Source of the DNA: Acidobacteriota bacterium
GTDB lineage: Bacteria; Acidobacteriota; Terriglobia; UBA7540
Reading direction: 5' to 3'
DNA length: 7,269 bases
NCBI GenBank assembly: GCA_021789565.1
Contig: JAJYJL010000389.1
Location: 1-7,269, forward strand
A program made the translations under genes and the position numbers. The notes under the pieces are model-generated. The model was not told where the DNA came from, ran no database searches, and saw nothing but the letters and a program-made list of their open reading frames with translations. Positions 1 through 5,219 of this stretch are shown here, piece by piece (the first letter of the stretch is position 1; each line of letters starts with the position of its first letter).

Positions 1-561
1 AAGCTAAGAGTTGTGGATCCGCGTGCCCTCAAGAAGCGCATTAAAGAGTGCGGCTTCGTGGTGGTTGAGCGGCGGCACCTTGAGACGAACGTCGTCTTTG
101 ACTTTCGCGACTCGCGGTTGCGCCATTCTCGTTCGCTGCTGCGTCTGCGGGAGGAAGGAAACCGTCACATCCTGACCTTCAAGGGTCCGCCGCATGCCTC
201 GGAAACCTATAAGATCCGGACCGAATTGGAGACGGAAGTCGAAGACGCAACCGCTCTCAAGCAGATTCTTGCGACCCTCGGCCTGCGATCGATTTTCCGG
301 TATGATAAGCACCGGACAGTCTATGCGGAAGATGGCCGGAGGAAAGTGGAAGGCGCTCCCCTGCTGGCCTATGATGAAACGCCCATAGGATACTTCATTG
401 AGCTGGAAGGCCCAGCCAGATGGATTGGCCGGGCTGCCCGTCGGCTGGGATACCGGAAACAGGACTACGTCACAGCGAGTTATGCGGCCTTATACCTTGA
501 CTTCTGCCACGAGAACGGAATTAAGCCTGGGGACATGGTTTTTTCACGACAGAAATCTTGA
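1..561 (+). CDS. CYTH-domain protein (class IV adenylate cyclase / thiamine-triphosphatase type), 5' end cut off
   Basis: The frame is open from the first base, and 186 residues plus TGA are visible. It begins with KLRV, which fits the tail of the family's N-terminal ExExK-type strand (EIExKLRV), so the true start lies just left of the window. A GTG at 13 is possible but would remove this catalytic strand. Further CYTH marks, counted from the GTG, are an LRLREEG strand near residues 43-49, LTFKG near 54-58, a charged ELETEVED strand near 71-78, YDETPIGYFIELEG near 119-132, and a final helix around DYVTASYAALY. In CYTH proteins, charged residues line an eight-strand tunnel that binds a triphosphate with divalent metal. 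Known members cleave ATP to cAMP, thiamine triphosphate or inorganic triphosphate; which one applies here cannot be read from sequence. It ends one base before the tatA promoter. The family assignment is firm, the substrate open. Confidence 0.88.
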   Translation, partial: KLRVVDPRALKKRIKECGFVVVERRHLETNVVFDFRDSRLRHSRSLLRLREEGNRHILTFKGPPHASETYKIRTELETEVEDATALKQILATLGLRSIFRYDKHRTVYAEDGRRKVEGAPLLAYDETPIGYFIELEGPARWIGRAARRLGYRKQDYVTASYAALYLDFCHENGIKPGDMVFSRQKS

Positions 562-590
562 TTGGGTTCTTGCCTAGCTTAGGCTATAAT
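562..590 (+). promoter_or_regulatory. Sigma70-type promoter for tatA
   Basis: A perfect TATAAT lies at 585-590. A weak -35, TTGGGT at 562-567, sits 17 bases upstream. Expected transcription start is near 597, giving a leader of about 40 bases before the tatA ATG. The promoter begins right after the CYTH stop codon, so tatA need not depend on read-through. The -10 is strong evidence; the -35 is only a half match. Confidence 0.6.
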
Positions 591-622
591 TGTATTGTAT
601 TTTTCATGTCCCTATTCGTACC

Positions 623-630
623 AGAAGGAG
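623..630 (+). promoter_or_regulatory. Ribosome binding site that fixes the tatA start
   Basis: AGAAGGAG ends 6 bases before ATG 637. It decides against the upstream in-frame start at 595, which lies within the expected promoter/transcription-start zone and would add 14 residues not typical of TatA ahead of the membrane helix. Confidence 0.75.
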
Positions 631-636
631 TTTGAA

Positions 637-822
637 ATGGAAGGTTTGCTTCAACCAACCCATCTGTTTTTTATCCTCCTGATCGTTCTGATCATCTTCG
701 GGCCGGGAAAGTTGCCCGATCTTGGTCGGGGATTGGGAAAGGGTATCCGGGAATTTAAGGACGCTATTAGAGGCGGCATGGACAAGCCGGCGGATAAGAC
801 CGAAGAAGAAAAGAAGGCGTGA
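637..822 (+). CDS. tatA: Twin-arginine translocase subunit TatA/TatE
   Basis: A 61-residue membrane protein of the Tat pathway, which moves folded proteins with RR signal peptides across the inner membrane. TatA forms the transport assembly recruited to TatBC. Visible layout: a very short N-terminus, one hydrophobic helix at about residues 9-21, the family hinge F21-G22-P23 followed by K25-L26-P27, a glycine-rich amphipathic helix at about 28-45, and a charged lysine/glutamate tail. His9 sits where E. coli TatA has the functional Gln8, counted back from the FG hinge. Length is slightly short but normal. No tatB or tatC is in the window, so this is a stand-alone tatA with its own promoter and RBS. 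TatB is less likely because the protein is short and the hinge is TatA-like. Confidence 0.93.
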   Translation: MEGLLQPTHLFFILLIVLIIFGPGKLPDLGRGLGKGIREFKDAIRGGMDKPADKTEEEKKA

Positions 823-835
823 CAGTTTTCTCTCC

Positions 836-986
836 TCCTGGTGAGTGCCGATTAGCACCCGCGGTTAACTTCAAGGCAATTCCCATAACAGGAAGGGTTC
901 TGGTGTGAAACTTTCCGGGCCCGCGGCGGGGTTCAGTTCTGGTGGTTTGTCAGTCAGAGTAGCTGTTTCCCCCATGACCAGGAAAC
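836..986 (+). other. Gene-free stretch between tatA and tRNA-Asn with weak RNA-structure signals
   Basis: No credible protein is seen between the tatA stop (822) and the tRNA promoter (1019). Direct observations are TCCTGGT (836-842) complementary to ACCAGGA (977-983), a competing local stem GTTTCC/GGAAAC (965-970 with 981-986), a small GTGC/GCAC hairpin (845-848 with 855-858), and a 9-base direct repeat GTTCTGGTG (897-905 and 936-944). CCAGGAAACCT at 978-988 is close to the 3' 'B12 box' of cobalamin riboswitches, and GGTGTGAAA with nearby CCGGGCCCGC vaguely recalls their core. Spacing of the core is wrong and no cobalamin gene follows. A 7-base match in 150 bases can be chance. It could be a structured leader, a tatA 3' untranslated region, or nothing. 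Confidence 0.15.
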
Positions 987-1018
987 CTCTTTAATGCGTG
1001 ATGTCGGCTCTCGCTGCG

Positions 1019-1048
1019 TTGACGGAAATTTTCAGGCTGTGCTATAAA
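1019..1048 (+). promoter_or_regulatory. Promoter of the tRNA-Asn gene
   Basis: TTGACG (1019-1024), an 18-base spacer, then TATAAA (1043-1048) preceded by TG at 1040-1041 (extended -10 form). The start would fall near 1055, leaving a 5' leader of about 36 bases for RNase P to remove. The strong match to sigma70 consensus and the position directly before the tRNA support the call. Confidence 0.75.
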
Positions 1049-1090
1049 GTGAGGTTTCGCCTGAATTGAATTCGGGCAGTGTTTTCATAC

Positions 1091-1165
1091 TCCTCGGTAG
1101 CTCAATGGTAGAGCATTCGGCTGTTAACCGAAGGGTTGCAGGTTCGAGTCCTGCCCGAGGAGCCA
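1091..1165 (+). tRNA. tRNA-Asn (anticodon GTT)
   Basis: A complete cloverleaf can be drawn by eye. The acceptor stem is 1091-1097 with 1155-1161; the D stem is GCTC 1100-1103 with GAGC 1111-1114. The anticodon stem is TTCGG 1116-1120 with CCGAA 1128-1132, and the loop CTGTTAA holds GTT at 1123-1125. The T stem is GCAGG 1138-1142 with CCTGC 1150-1154 around TTCGAGT. The discriminator is G1162 and CCA is encoded at 1163-1165. All stems are fully paired. GTT reads AAC and AAU codons. Five T residues at 1168-1172 follow closely and may help termination. No integrase or copy of the tRNA 3' end was noticed nearby, so there is no sign that it serves as an attachment site here. Confidence 0.98.
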
Positions 1166-1331
1166 AATTTTTCAAGTGTTCATTGAACATCGTAAACTTT
1201 GCGGGAACCTTCGATCAGCACATGTCCGAGTAGCCGACTATACAGGATCTGGCCTGGAGTCAACAAACACTTCGCGTCATAGCCAAGGATGCTTACCTCT
1301 CATATTCGAGCAACGTTTCCCAGAAATCATG

Positions 1332-1352
1332 GTCGGTCGTAGCCGGACCGAC
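1332..1352 (-). terminator. Hairpin directly after the lipoprotein stop, possible terminator
   Basis: Perfect 7-base inverted repeat GTCGGTC (1332-1338) and GACCGAC (1346-1352) with a 7-base loop. It begins one base past the minus-strand stop codon at 1354-1356. On the minus strand the following bases are only moderately T-rich, so this is an imperfect intrinsic terminator or an mRNA-stabilising 3' hairpin. Position is the main argument. Confidence 0.4.
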
Positions 1353-1353
1353 A

Positions 1354-3756
1354 CTACTTCACCCGCTCAAGCTGCACCAAGACCGGACGGGCGTATCCGG
1401 CGTCCCCTCTAAATAGGGCGACCCAGTGGGACGAAGAAATTGCCCACAATATCATATGGCCTGGATCCGTCCCCACTGATGTTGTTAGCGTCAGGACAGC
1501 CCGGCCGCTCGGATCTACGCTAAGCACCCCGCTGAAATCGCCGATCGCTCCGGAAAGGGTGGCAGCCGCCGTTCCGTCCTCTCCCAGTGTTAACAAACCC
1601 GAAGAATTCAACGACTGGATTGTGGTGGGAAAACCAGTGTTGAACCGGAAGGTTCCGCTCAGCGCATTGAGACCAAAGGGGCCACCGGTCTGGGGCTCGA
1701 ACGAGCCGAAAGCCGGACCTCGTAAGCCCTCCTGGATCAGGAAGCCGGTGTTCTGGTCTGTCAGGTAGGCGAGAGCCTTCATAATGGGAACACCTGTGAA
1801 GTTCACTGCAGCGGGGAGGGTCAAAGCCACCCGACCGTTGGCCTCAACCGAGTAGCCACCGGAGTCGGTGTGGTTCAATGCCACGGTTCCTGTTCCATTC
1901 TCATCGGAGGTGAGAGCGAGCCAGCCCGCACCGTTGGGCTGGATCTGGCCAATAGTGATCACAGGATACTTTGGGCCCCAAAACCGGCTCAAAGGGGCGG
2001 TGCCCAACAAGCCGATCATGCCGCTCAGGTTAAAGATGAGGGGAGCGTTGAGCGAGGCGTTGGTGAAGGCGCCCGCGCCCATCTGGCGGCGCACTTCACC
2101 GCCGAACGCTAGTGTCGGCATGCCTTCGACGCACGCATCGGTCTGCACCAGCAGGATGCTCTGGTTTGACACGACATAGTAGGCGAAATTGAGAACTCCC
2201 TGATCGGTAGTCAGTGTAGCCGTTCCGCGCCCGGTACCAGGGTCAGGAGGTCCAAACGAACCGGTCAGGGGCGTCTGGTGAGTAAATTGTTGGCCCGTCT
2301 GCTTCGGCCAGGATAGATCTGCTACGCCATCGCTGAGGATTCCGCCTGCACTTGAGGTGAATCTCCCCAAGGCGGCATCGTATTGGCTGAACAGGGCGAT
2401 CACACGGTCGCCCGCAACAGAGGACAACGCAAACGATCCTGTATCCTGCCTGGTAATGATGCCGGACGATTCCCTCACGTCGGGCACCGAGTCCGTTAGC
2501 GTACCCGGAGTTTCCATAACGATCCCGGTGGTGGCTTCGGCAAGTCTGGCCGTGGTTCCCTGTGGGTCAATCGTCAGGCTATACCTCAGGAGTACTTTTC
2601 CGGCCTCGATGGTCATGCTGCCGTGGCCGTCCGGATGGATGGTGTAGGTGCCGATGATGGATTGGGCCTGGTCGGAAGTTGGCCCGCGGTTGGCGTCCCA
2701 CAGGCCAACGAAGTCACCATTGCCGTCGGCGTCGAAGTGGCCGGCCATGGTTTCCACCGTCACGATCCCTGACACGCGACGGTAACCACGGATCAGGAAC
2801 GCGTACTTACCCTTCAACGCCGAAACTGCGCCGGACACCATAATCGTCGACACGTCGCTTTTGGTGTTGTCGGTGACGGACGTGGCCGTCAGGGTAACCG
2901 TGGGAGGATCGGGCGTTATGTCTGGGGCGTGGTAAATCGCGGAACTGGATGTCACATCGGTGAGGGTTCCGCAGCCATCGCCGGGGCAGCCTGCACCAGA
3001 CAGATTCCAGGTGACTCCTGCATTTGTCGGATCGTACTGAAGGACGGCCCGAAAGTTCCGCGTGCCGGACGGCGCGGCCACCGTCTCGGGGCTGGGAACC
3101 ACTGCGACCGAGATGGGCATCAGTTGGATGGTGACGGAGCTGTACTTGCTGTTGTCCGCGACCGATGTGGCCGTCACAGTGACCACCAACCTATTCGGCA
3201 CGGCAACGGGCCCATTAAAACTGACCGAGGTCCCCGTCACGTTGGTCAGCGTGCCGCAGGCGTTGCCTGTGCAACCCGTGCCGGACAGGCTCCATCGAAC
3301 ATCCCGGTTTGGATGCCCGGTGATGGATGCGGTGATAACCTGCGTCTCCTGCGCGCCTAAGGACAGTGATTGTGCTGGCGACACTGCCACTGAAAGCGGG
3401 GCGTTCTCCACTGTCGCGGCGCCTTTAATCGTTGAGTCCGTCTGCAACGTGGCTATGACTGTCACGTTAATGTAGTTTTGAATCAAAGACGGGGCGGTAT
3501 ACAGACCGCTCGAATTGATAGTGCCACAAGCATCTCCCGAGCACCCGGAAAGCGTCCATGTCACCGCGGTGTTTGTTGCGTTGGCAACTGCGGCAGTGAA
3601 CTGTTGTGTTTCGGACGCGCTTAGGGTCGCTGACTTGGGCGAGACATACACCCTCACCTGATTAGACGGAGGTGTAGTCGGGTTTCCACCACAGCCGGAT
3701 ACCATACAAAGAAGCAAACAAAGACCCAGGACCATCCATCTGACGGGCCTATTCAT
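1354..3756 (-). CDS. Surface/periplasmic lipoprotein with three Ig-like repeats and a beta-rich C-terminal repeat region
   Basis: 800 residues from ATG 3756. The N-terminus is a lipoprotein signal: RPVR charge, a hydrophobic stretch at about 7-18, lipobox V19-S20-G21-C22, then GG. Three Ig-like (bacterial group 2-like) repeats follow at about 34-118, 120-213 and 214-309. Each has a V-x-W-x-LSG strand followed by a C-x4-C pair (C72/C77, C162/C167, C257/C262), likely disulfides in an oxidising compartment. From about 312 to 798 the protein is Gly/Thr/Ser-rich and can be read as four diverged units of about 105-130 residues (about 314-420, 436-558, 562-689, 691-798). The first carries a GHFDADGNG turn and GTYTIHPDG strand. 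No catalytic motif was seen; a binding, adhesion or envelope role is plausible but unproven. A copy of the long direct repeat lies upstream, and a hairpin follows the stop. Confidence 0.85.
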   Translation of the reverse strand: MNRPVRWMVLGLCLLLCMVSGCGGNPTTPPSNQVRVYVSPKSATLSASETQQFTAAVANATNTAVTWTLSGCSGDACGTINSSGLYTAPSLIQNYINVTVIATLQTDSTIKGAATVENAPLSVAVSPAQSLSLGAQETQVITASITGHPNRDVRWSLSGTGCTGNACGTLTNVTGTSVSFNGPVAVPNRLVVTVTATSVADNSKYSSVTIQLMPISVAVVPSPETVAAPSGTRNFRAVLQYDPTNAGVTWNLSGAGCPGDGCGTLTDVTSSSAIYHAPDITPDPPTVTLTATSVTDNTKSDVSTIMVSGAVSALKGKYAFLIRGYRRVSGIVTVETMAGHFDADGNGDFVGLWDANRGPTSDQAQSIIGTYTIHPDGHGSMTIEAGKVLLRYSLTIDPQGTTARLAEATTGIVMETPGTLTDSVPDVRESSGIITRQDTGSFALSSVAGDRVIALFSQYDAALGRFTSSAGGILSDGVADLSWPKQTGQQFTHQTPLTGSFGPPDPGTGRGTATLTTDQGVLNFAYYVVSNQSILLVQTDACVEGMPTLAFGGEVRRQMGAGAFTNASLNAPLIFNLSGMIGLLGTAPLSRFWGPKYPVITIGQIQPNGAGWLALTSDENGTGTVALNHTDSGGYSVEANGRVALTLPAAVNFTGVPIMKALAYLTDQNTGFLIQEGLRGPAFGSFEPQTGGPFGLNALSGTFRFNTGFPTTIQSLNSSGLLTLGEDGTAAATLSGAIGDFSGVLSVDPSGRAVLTLTTSVGTDPGHMILWAISSSHWVALFRGDAGYARPVLVQLERVK

Positions 3757-3761
3757 AAACA

Positions 3762-3766
3762 CCTCC
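3762..3766 (-). promoter_or_regulatory. Ribosome binding site that fixes the lipoprotein start
   Basis: On the minus strand GGAGG, inside a longer GGGGGAGG, ends 5 bases before ATG 3756. An in-frame ATG ending at 3777 precedes this site; using it would place the RBS inside the coding region and add seven residues ahead of the signal peptide. No convincing minus-strand promoter was found between this site and the repeat at 3843. A TTGTCC with TAGTGT 18 bases on is the best candidate and is weak. Confidence 0.75.
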
Positions 3767-3842
3767 CCCTGCCGCATCGGGCAGGTCTGGAAAAGATCGA
3801 GACGGGCCTGAGAGAACTCGCCTGTGGTCCAACACTACTGCC

Positions 3843-3978
3843 AGGGGGAGAGACAGGACAATGGACGCAGGCTGAATTCCAACTAAAATTTGCATTAACG
3901 CGTATCCTTCCGAAAACACGCCGGTTGACGGCGAACTCCGCCAGCGGTATCCTACGACCATAAAGCCCTGTGGAGTCT
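3843..3978. repeat. Long direct repeat, copy 1 (upstream of the lipoprotein gene)
   Basis: Matches 5081-5215 in the same orientation. Over 3856-3978 against 5093-5215 there are 8 mismatches and no gaps (115 of 123). The block 3869-3944 (76 bases) is identical. Mismatches cluster at the right end (3957-3971). To the left, 3843-3855 aligns with 5081-5092 if one base is gapped. No terminal inverted repeats or target duplications were seen, so it does not look like an insertion sequence. It lies 86 bases upstream of the minus-strand lipoprotein start. Confidence 0.93.
3925..3953 (+). promoter_or_regulatory. Duplicated promoter with no recognisable gene behind it
   Basis: TTGACG (3925-3930), 17 bases, TATCCT (3948-3953): both boxes are identical to those in repeat copy 2, where they precede the regulator gene. 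Here the bases where the regulator starts in copy 2 are no longer a start codon, and no winged-helix coding sequence follows. If active, it would send a transcript rightward, antisense to the small frame at 4015-4146 and possibly to the 4450-4944 gene. Confidence 0.4.
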
Positions 3979-4014
3979 CACCCTATACAGCTGCTTTCAT
4001 CCCGACGGGCTGAG

Positions 4015-4146
4015 TTAAGCCCTCAACCAGAAGGCACGACCATGGACTGCCGAGAAAATAATCCTTCCACACTTTGGACAGCGCCATACGGCGGCGAAGA
4101 ATGATTGCCCCTCGCGGTCATGCGCCCGGGCGAGGTCCGGCTCCAT
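4015..4146 (-). CDS. Tiny zinc-ribbon-like protein or remnant of one
   Basis: A 43-residue frame from ATG 4146 to TAA, too short for most gene callers. It contains WRCPKCGRIIFS at residues 21-32, a typical CPxCG zinc-ribbon knuckle, after an FFAAVW strand. Reading the same frame upstream of the ATG gives VCCGQTM before an in-frame stop about 8 codons earlier. That resembles the missing first half of a two-knuckle ribbon (CPxCGxxM), but without a proper C-x2-C. The upstream RBS is poor. The motif is visible; whether the gene is alive is not. It may be a decayed gene whose first knuckle was lost, or a chance frame. Repeat copy 1 ends about 37 bases beyond its stop. Confidence 0.35.
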   Translation of the reverse strand: MEPDLARAHDREGQSFFAAVWRCPKCGRIIFSAVHGRAFWLRA

Positions 4147-4449
4147 GGTTTGTCCGCAGCAGACTGGATTTCAATTGGATTCCGGGCTGACTTTTGACGC
4201 CGGAAGAAATACCTTGGTCTCATGAGGACTCGTTTCCGTCGGCTTCTGTTTTGTTGCACACCTATGTCGGTCACTGATCGACTCAAGTTGGTACAGCGTT
4301 GGAATCAACCGCTCGGACGGTGCTTTCGATCCCATTCGAGAGACCTCCATTCGCGGCGCAACCCCCGCTTTCAAAGCGGCTGCACCGCGAACGAAGGCCA
4401 TCCGGTCTTGTTGCGCCTTGGTCCACACTGGGTTAAGTGGCTGCTCCGC
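4147..4449. other. Gene-free stretch between the zinc-ribbon frame and the secreted-protein gene
   Basis: About 300 bases. Several open frames cross it on both strands, but none shows a protein motif, a good RBS or a plausible composition. The only structure seen is a 15-base near-palindrome, CCGCTTT-C-AAAGCGG, at 4365-4379. It is downstream of the minus-strand gene ending at 4450 but lacks a T-run, so a terminator role is doubtful. Confidence 0.5.
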
Positions 4450-4944
4450 CTAATTGCTGGGTGCGACCTTGGTCGTACTCACATAATTCACAACAGCGCC
4501 CGGGATCAGACTCATGGCCACTATTCTCTTGAGGTTGTCCACAAACACGCCTTTGAAGTGGGGGCCCGGTATGCCAGCGGTCGCAATACCAGTGATTGTG
4601 AATGTTAGTATGCATTGGCTGTTCACCGTATAGGTAGCAGCGTAAGGAACCGCGAGACTGGGGTCCGTGGGATTGAAAGCGTCGTCAATTCTCTCGGTGT
4701 TAGCGATGAGAAGGTTTCCCTTGCCATCGAACGTTAAAGTTCCCACCGAGGAATACGATCCCGCCGGATAGCCAAGCGGGCTTAAAGGTAATACGGTCCC
4801 AAAACCTACATATCCGTAGGTCCCGGCGACGTTTGCCACAGTGCAGACCGCGGACGAATCACCTTGGCTGTTTTGATCAGCAAATGTAGCCACTGGAAAG
4901 AGGCCGCAGACCAGAACCACCGCGATCAAGATGGGTTTTCGCAT
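4450..4944 (-). CDS. Small secreted beta-rich protein of unknown function
   Basis: 164 residues from ATG 4944, with an excellent RBS (AAAGGAGG, 8 bases before the ATG). Residues 1-22 form a Sec signal peptide: RK charge, hydrophobic core ILIAVVLVCGLF, and a likely cut after T-F-A22. The mature protein is one domain: AGTYGYVGFG near 40-49, VGTLTFDGKGNLL near 67-79, a TYTV strand followed by C and LTFTI, then FKGVFVDN and ending VNYVSTTK. The pattern G-x-Y ... G-x-L/F-x-x-DGxGN ... TYTV/I resembles the first C-terminal unit of the lipoprotein at 1354-3756, suggesting a shared fold. Two cysteines remain after export (in SAVCTV and SQCILTF) and could pair. Similar proteins of unknown role are common in Acidobacteriota. 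It is transcribed divergently from the regulator gene, with repeat copy 2 between them. Confidence 0.8.
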   Translation of the reverse strand: MRKPILIAVVLVCGLFPVATFADQNSQGDSSAVCTVANVAGTYGYVGFGTVLPLSPLGYPAGSYSSVGTLTFDGKGNLLIANTERIDDAFNPTDPSLAVPYAATYTVNSQCILTFTITGIATAGIPGPHFKGVFVDNLKRIVAMSLIPGAVVNYVSTTKVAPSN

Positions 4945-5015
4945 TGTTTTACCCTCCTTTGGAGTCCCTCGACCAAACCTCCCCCAAGAGAGTCTTAGTC
5001 GGATGGAACTATTGG

Positions 5016-5029
5016 CGAGGCCCTCCTCG
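5016..5029 (-). other. Small hairpin in the 5' leader of the secreted-protein mRNA
   Basis: CGAGG (5016-5020) and CCTCG (5025-5029) with a 4-base loop. Given the expected transcription start near 5036 on the minus strand, this stem would lie close to the 5' end of a leader of about 92 bases and could protect the mRNA. Short, so tentative. Confidence 0.25.
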
Positions 5030-5042
5030 GTGTTACTTGACG

Positions 5043-5071
5043 AGTAAAAGTGGCCCCGCGCATGTTGTCAA
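5043..5071 (-). promoter_or_regulatory. Promoter of the secreted-protein gene
   Basis: On the minus strand a perfect TTGACA (5071-5066) is followed, after 17 bases, by TTTACT (5048-5043), four of six matches to the -10 consensus. The -35 box ends 10 bases from repeat copy 2, so a protein bound in the repeat could contact polymerase here. An imperfect dyad TTACT-n5-AGTAA (5033-5047) overlaps the -10. Confidence 0.65.
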
Positions 5072-5161
5072 AGTAGTTGAAGTGGGAGGGATGGACAATG
5101 GACGGAGGCTGAATTCCAACTAAAATTTGCATTAACGCGTATCCTTCCGAAAACACGCCGG

Positions 5162-5190
5162 TTGACGGCGAACTCCGCCAGTGGTATCCT
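5162..5190 (+). promoter_or_regulatory. Promoter of the winged-helix regulator gene
   Basis: TTGACG (5162-5167), 17 bases, TATCCT (5185-5190). The start would fall near 5197, leaving a leader of about 23 bases with an RBS. The dyad GGCG/CGCC (5167-5170 with 5176-5179) begins in the last base of the -35 and runs into the spacer, a position suited to repression or autoregulation. Confidence 0.6.
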
Positions 5191-5207
5191 ACGCCTATAA
5201 AGTTCTC

Positions 5208-5212
5208 CGGAG
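5208..5212 (+). promoter_or_regulatory. Ribosome binding site that fixes the regulator start
   Basis: CGGAG ends 7 bases before GTG 5220. The alternative GTG at 5181 overlaps the promoter spacer and -10 region, so it cannot be on a transcript from that promoter. Confidence 0.6.
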
Positions 5213-5219
5213 TCTAAAC

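Larger units (their letters stand above)
5081..5215. repeat. Long direct repeat, copy 2 (between divergent promoters)
   Basis: Partner of 3843-3978, same orientation; alignment offset 1237 across 5093-5215 with 8 mismatches. It fills the space between the minus-strand promoter at 5043-5071 and the regulator start at 5220 and contains the regulator's promoter and RBS. Internal features: tandem ATGGACA-ATGGACG at its left end (5091-5104), an AT-rich block with AAATTT, and GGCG-n5-CGCC (5167-5179) inside the promoter spacer. These are candidate protein-binding sites. Confidence 0.93.

Noticed and set aside
595..636. Longer TatA from ATG 595
   Set aside because: It would begin at about the predicted transcription start, has no RBS, and adds residues ahead of the canonical TatA N-terminus; ATG 637 has AGAAGGAG.
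991..1045. 17-codon frame from ATG 994 before the tRNA
   Set aside because: It runs through the tRNA promoter, has no proper RBS spacing and no recognisable features.
1091..1165. tRNA-Asn as an integration site for a mobile element
   Set aside because: No integrase and no second copy of the tRNA 3' end in the window.
3757..3777. Lipoprotein start at the ATG ending at 3777
   Set aside because: The strong RBS lies between this ATG and the one at 3756, and the signal peptide starts cleanly at the latter.
3749..3961. 70-residue minus-strand frame running through repeat copy 1 into the lipoprotein start
   Set aside because: Overlaps the lipoprotein RBS and start in another frame. The equivalent frame in copy 2 does not lead into a gene in the same way; no motif.
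4222..4608. 128-residue plus-strand reading frame crossing the end of the secreted-protein gene
   Set aside because: No motif or RBS, biased composition, and antisense overlap with a gene that has a signal peptide, promoter and RBS.
3843..5215. Repeat pair as ends of a composite transposon or MITE
   Set aside because: No terminal inverted repeats, target duplications, transposase or transposase remnant were seen, and the copies coincide with promoters.
5181..5219. Longer N-terminus for the regulator from GTG 5181
   Set aside because: It overlaps the promoter spacer and -10 box, lies inside the repeat, adds 13 residues not expected before a winged helix, and GTG 5220 has a good RBS.
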